Origin: Himantopus leucocephalus
Taxonomy: Eukaryota > Chordata > Aves > Charadriiformes > Recurvirostridae
DNA length: 64,000 bases
Assembly (NCBI GenBank): GCA_003993805.1
Contig: RSEF01000003.1
Span: forward strand, 111,597,687-111,661,686
Direction of reading: 5' to 3'
Position numbers and translations under genes: made by a program. The notes below the pieces were generated by a model, which searched no databases, had not been told where the DNA came from, and saw nothing but the letters and a program-made list of their open reading frames with translations. Position 1 is the stretch's first letter; every line of letters begins with the position of its first letter. Below, piece by piece: positions 59,201-64,000 of this stretch.

Positions 59201-60746
59201 CATAAGAATACACTGTGTTTAGATCAGAAGAGCAGTAATCCACAGAGAGCTTCATTTAGATAGTACCTTCTCTTGTCATATGTGGCCTCCCATGCTTCTA
59301 GTCAAAAGAATCATTATTTCAAATTACTTCTGCATTTTTATGCACTTGGATTTGGCGTATTTTTTTAAAGATAATTTTAAGTAGCTAGAGAGTGGGAAAA
59401 TAGCTAGTAATGACAGTAATGAGTATAACACAAAGTAATGAGGAGTCCTGAGAGAATAACGCAGGACACAGGGCCTGATCTCTGCCCTTCTCATAAGTGG
59501 AAGAGAAGGTCAGGGTGTCTGAGCCTCAGAGCCAGCTTCAGTACTGAGCCGATTTGGATGATTCTAGGATGAACTGCAGTGCAGTTCCATAACACTAATG
59601 AATTGCCAAAATAGTACCAAGTGGTCTGGTGAATGTTTAAGAAATTTTCTGACAAATTACAAATTCTACTCATGATATGAATGAATAAAATTGTGACATT
59701 TTTGAAGCTTGTTCCAGACTGAGCACACAGTCTGCTTACAGCATCCTACCTTTTTCTCACGAACTTGAAACAATGACAAAAGACTGAGTTTAGTGACAAG
59801 TTAAGTTACACTTACTGGACAATATTCAGGGTGGGTTATAAACTAGGGAAACTTCACATAGACATACAAGTGTTGTGTAGGAGTGGAAAATAAATATGAA
59901 CAGACTTTCAAAGCAAGAAGAAGTCCATAGAAGGTTTGCTTCCAGCGCAAGAAGGAAGATGAAACTCGAGCAGGAAATTATATGCAGGATTTATTATTAT
60001 TTGTGTTTATGTGCTTCTTGAAAAAATATCAGTGATTTCAAAATCTGGGAAAGTTTCCTGGTAAAGGAAGGGAAAATTTCATTGTCACATACTGCTGATT
60101 CATTAAAATACCTAGACAGCAATGGGAGATTTTTTCTTTTCACAGGAAAGCGAATAGTGACTCCCCTAAAGGAGCCAGCTAAGCCCTGCTTTCAGTTAAG
60201 AAGCAGTGTGAACAGACGATCTGTGCTCTGGTGAGGATAACAAGTAACTTAAAACACACCAAGTCTGGCTGGTCAAGATATAGGGCGACAGAATAGCAAA
60301 TAAATATGTGCACAAGAACAGCACAGCAACATCTACTACTTTGTGGTCTTCATGCTCCTGTCACTTCCTGTGTCTGGGGCAAGAGGTTAAAGGTATGAAT
60401 TCCCTGCAACACCCTTACCTGTGTGCTAGGACAATTTTAATTCAGAGCTAGCCATGCCTGCAGGCCTCCTGTTGCTCCTACTCCCACTCCCTGGATGAGC
60501 CTTGGATCTGGATCCTGTCTCTAACACCAACTCAGTCCTGCTCAGATGCTGCAAGACTGTGCCCAGTCAGTGATGACACTGCCTCTGCTGTGGTGGTCCT
60601 CACCTCCCAGTTCTTCCTCCTTCCTGGAGCAGATCTGCTCTTGCTGCTCCCCAAGAACATGCTCTTTCCTGGCACAACTATATGAGTAAACTAAACAGGA
60701 CCAAGGCACAGGCTGAGCATGGACACTTGGCTGTCCAGTGTTCAGT
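59201..60746. other. Gene-free sequence, GC-richer near its right end
   Basis: No gene. From about 60340 to 60746 the composition becomes GC-richer (ctgcaggcctcctgttgctc, ctgcctctgctgtggtggtc). This could be an unclassified repeat into which the following CR1 inserted. Confidence 0.45.
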
Positions 60747-61005
60747 TCATAGAATCATAGAATCATAGAATCGTTAAGGTTGGAAGGGACCTTTAAGATC
60801 ATCTAGTCCAACCATTAACCTAACCTGACAAAACCACTTCTAAACCATATCCCCAAGTACCACGTGCACCCTTTTTTTAAACACCTCCAGGGGTGGCGAC
60901 TCCACCACCTCCCTGGGCAGCCTATTCCAATGTTGGATAACCCTTTCAGTGAAAAAATTTTTTCTAATATCCAACCTAAACCTCCCCTGGCTTAACTTGA
61001 ACCCA
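60747..61005 (-). mobile_element. CR1 LINE 3' end, minus strand
   Basis: Begins with the reversed tail tcatagaatcatagaatcat. It continues ttggaagggacctttaagat, catctagtccaaccatta, acacctccaggggtggcgac, ccctgggcagcctattcc and caacctaaacctcccctggc. This is the same 3' UTR type as the copies at 31232 and 35387. About 260 bases remain, 5'-truncated near 61005. Confidence 0.95.
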
Positions 61006-62104
61006 TGAACCAGTTTTTAGCCTGGTGCACGGCACAGTTTTGGCTGGGGCCCACCTCACGTCCCTGTGTGCTTGTGGACACAGTTTGGTTGTGTGCATGA
61101 ATCATAGACAATTTCCAATGCCCTATTTGGTGGAGTTCATTTTGGGAAGTAAGAGAATTCTGGCCATGTGGGTATAATCCATGCAGCACCTGTTGACCTT
61201 GGGGACAGGGAGAGGTTCCCAGCTTGTTTCATTTGAAAATATATTTATGTAGTTTCTATTGCCTGCTGAGATATTAGGCAGTGATGGATTTCAGTGGCAA
61301 CAAGGGAGACTTAAATCTCACATTAAGAAAGTTTCTTTGAAGGCAACACTAATTAGGCAGTGGGTGAACTGACTAAGATGGTTGTGGAAACTGCATAACT
61401 GGTGGATTTGGGAAAAAAGTTTGTGAGGAATACTGGAATATCTATATTACCTCAACAAAAGACAGTGGACACTTCTAAAAACATACCTTTTTAAGATCTT
61501 ATTACTAGTTTTAATACCCCTGTGAATAGAGAGATGGCATATGCTACAGAACGAAAAATGGGAGAAGAAAGAGAAGAAGGAAATATATAGAAAACAAAGA
61601 ATGTAGTGGAGAGTGAAGGCAAAAAGAAAGGTGTCAGTGAGAAATAAGAAACAGGCACAGTTCAAGGAACCACTCACCATAGTCTAATTAAGAAAGACAA
61701 ACACAGAATTAGGGAGGACAGGAATATTCATGTGGCAAAACCTAGGGATGGAAAACTGCTAACTTAAATGAATAAATTTATGCCCATAGCTGAGCATTGG
61801 ATGTTTATTAAGGGTTAATGAAGAACATTTTGCAAGCAGCATTGTAGTAATTCTATTTAAAGCACTCACTTTTTCTTCTGTCTATTCTGTCGCCTACTGA
61901 AAATTGCAGAACTGTTCTCAAATACTATTATGAAAAAAGCAATCAACTCAATTGTCTGGGGTGTAATGATGCTGACTACCTCCTTCCAGCATTCAGAGAG
62001 AGAGAGAGAAAATAAGATAAATAACCTGGGACAAAAACACAAATCATTAGAATTTTTAATAAGCCTTCACCAACAGAAAGCTGAACGCTGTTAGTTATAT
62101 CTGC
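61006..62104. other. Gene-free unique sequence
   Basis: No gene. A short (AG)n run lies at 61995-62009. Confidence 0.5.
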
Positions 62105-62285
62105 CAACTACTGCTCATGGTCCAGTGGACAGCACACTGCACAGGGAGCTAGGAGATTTCTGCTCTTCTTCCAACTCTTACACTCTTGCTGCATAACAGC
62201 TTAAACAGGTCACATGAGCTTCAGCTTCCCAGTGGTACAATGGAGATCATTAAGTAACATATAAATAGTGCTGGTAGTGCAGTAT
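62105..62285 (+). mobile_element. Ancient MIR/CORE-SINE-like fragment
   Basis: In the sense orientation the MIR motif order is visible: tggtccagtggacagcacac, gggagctaggagatttctgc, ttccaactcttacactcttgc, aggtcacatgagcttcagct, tcccagtggtacaatggaga and atcattaag. This matches the pattern of a tRNA-related head (box-like gtggttagagc), a core, then tgaccttgggcaagtca and cctcagtttcccc-atctgtaaaatgg. It is diverged. It has the opposite orientation to the fossils at 12865 and 41830. Confidence 0.6.
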
Positions 62286-64000
62286 TCTGGGATAAAATAC
62301 ACCAAAATTGAGAGCAAACTTTCTTTGTTCTAGTTCAGATAGGAACAGTGACCCTCCCAAATGAAGTGTGTGACCTCATGTAAGACATAGGGTCATGAGC
62401 CTGAGGGAAATTCAATCGCAGGCATGGGGTTGTAAGTCTAGAAATAGAACGAGGCAAGTATTTCTGGCAAGAGGTTGCTGGAAACTGAACTAGAAGTTAT
62501 TACCATCAAGACTGCAGCTAGAACTTTCAATGTGCACAGGGTCCCTGAGAAAATCTACAGGAAACCATGGTTTGAAAGCCTTTTAATGCCTCTGTTTCTG
62601 GTCCATTCTTAGTGTCAGTTCTCTGATCTCTCCGATTAGATTTTCCATGGGTTTTTTTTCTTTTTTTCTTGGCAAACCAGGACCAGTACTCTTTAGGCTG
62701 TGCTGGAGATATAAAGAAATTTAAATGTGCCACACACAAACTCTGAAAGTTTATCTGGATAGTAGGAAAAATATCAAATTGCAAAAAGCTAGAAAAATAA
62801 CCACAGTCTAAATCAAAGGCATCACCAGACCTGGAACAATGTATAAAAATAAACCTTGCACTACAGCAAAGAACTTAAACCCATGTCAGTCTGTCTATAC
62901 TATGTTTAATGACATCCTTTTCATGTTTGCCTAGATAACATGTACATTTTAGCCTATCTGATCCTCCTTTCTACTTATGGACTTCAGAGCATGAAACGCA
63001 TGCTGAATTTGTGATTGGTCTGTCTTGTAGGTGTAGACAACAGAAAAGTCAAAATGACCTTCCTCCTATTTGCTTATTTGTCCTTTCACAGACCATGTCT
63101 CAGTAGTCATATATGTTTTGATACTATAGCTGGTTTCGGGTGTCTTGGAAAGCAAGTAAGCTTGATAACCTGCCACGCCAAGAAAACAGCATGGAAACCC
63201 TTCTGTGTCAGGACAATGCTGTACCTTGTCTCCAACACTGGCAAAAGGAGGGAAAGTGCATGAACATGGCTGCTCTCTGTATCCGTTCCCTTTGTACTCC
63301 CCCTTTGTACTCACATGAAGTTGTTTTTTCACTTTTCATGTTTTGGGGGTATACTGATACTGTCTGCTACCACTGTATTCCTTTGGCAGTGAGTTCCAAA
63401 AGTTTGCAGCCCTCCATATTTAGGGTTTCACTTTTTGACCTTGTAAGCATTGAACTGCAGATTTTTACATATGTGATAAAAATCGTGACCTGTTTTTACC
63501 ACTAACCAATTCCTTTGTGAAGTCTTATCCATGGTCAGACTTAAAAAACTTCCTGTACAGCTACACTGAACACCTTTTTTTTGGAGGAGAGTATGGCATG
63601 CAGCTCAGACTATTTGTAGGAGCACTATGTAAAAAGTAAAGGACAGTGTTAAAGAAATGATCAGGTCCATCTCTTCCATAAGAAAACAGAGGAGAAACAG
63701 CACATCTACTTAACTGGGACAATTTCACATGACTGATTCAGAGCAATTCATTTCAATTACTCTGATCATCAGATAAATAGCACATCTGGTAGTGTCTGCA
63801 AACTAATCATTAACAGGTGTGAATTGGTGTCTGCAAGCATATATTTCCTACTGTGTGGCCCTTTGTTCACTTCAGGACACTTCTTAATTAGAGACAAGTC
63901 TGAACCACAAGCCTTTAGATGTGGGTCTGTTCTTTGAACACCTCCAAAATCAGCACTTTTTATATCAGGTTGTTATTTAGAGACAAGATCTCTGAAAACA
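62286..64000. other. Gene-free unique sequence
   Basis: No gene. Overlapping frames on both strands at 63015-63505 show no family motif. No repeats were recognised. Confidence 0.5.

Noticed and set aside
1..64000. CRISPR arrays, tRNA or rRNA genes, bacterial operons, phage or integron features
   Set aside because: No regularly spaced repeats, no tRNA box pattern in a foldable context outside SINE fossils, and composition and repeats are those of a bird nuclear genome.

Overview
This looks like a gene-free stretch of a bird nuclear genome, either intergenic or deep intronic. The background is AT-rich and vertebrate-like, with no operon structure, ribosome-binding-site pattern or dense coding. 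The decisive marker is repeated CR1 non-LTR retrotransposon (chicken repeat 1) sequence, mostly 5'-truncated. Several copies end in the avian CR1 3' tail (ATTCTATG-type repeats, or TCACAGAAT on the other strand), and some are still readable as the end of ORF2. Two solo-LTR-like elements of avian endogenous retrovirus type support a bird origin. Species cannot be told from sequence reading alone. No protein-coding gene, tRNA, rRNA or CRISPR array could be supported; nearly all open frames are chance frames or pieces and antisense shadows of CR1 and LTR sequence.

Layout. 1-8253: unique AT-rich DNA with a CR1 stub at the left edge and a 38-bp tandem duplication. 8254-10335: a three-level transposon nest, in which an old CR1 is split by an ERV LTR that is itself split by a younger CR1. 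10336-19910: unique DNA with a MIR-like SINE fossil, a minus-strand CR1 and a badly decayed minus-strand CR1 ORF2 segment. 19911-21309: an old CR1, then a solo LTR with a perfect 5-bp target duplication and a 100-N gap inside it. 21310-29591: unique DNA, one small CR1, AT-rich microsatellites and one weak exon-like frame. 29592-36064: three plus-strand CR1 copies. 36065-52102: mostly unique, with MIR-like and ancient CR1 fossils, a trinucleotide repeat, a 30-base C homopolymer and a 13-bp perfect hairpin. 52103-57799: a CR1 that has lost its 3' end and an isolated GC-rich patch. About 57800-59200: a GC-richer, internally repetitive block that may be an unclassified repeat or LTR. 59200-64000: unique DNA with a minus-strand CR1 and a MIR-like fossil.

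No genes act together here; the content is a record of transposon insertions of different ages. Family calls rest on remembered family sequence, not on a search, so CR1 and LTR subfamily names are left open. I did not find a convincing new biological system. The items most worth a second look are the nested insertion (8254-10335), the unclassified repetitive block (57800-59200), the hairpin (45884-45921) and the ancient SINE and CR1 fossils.
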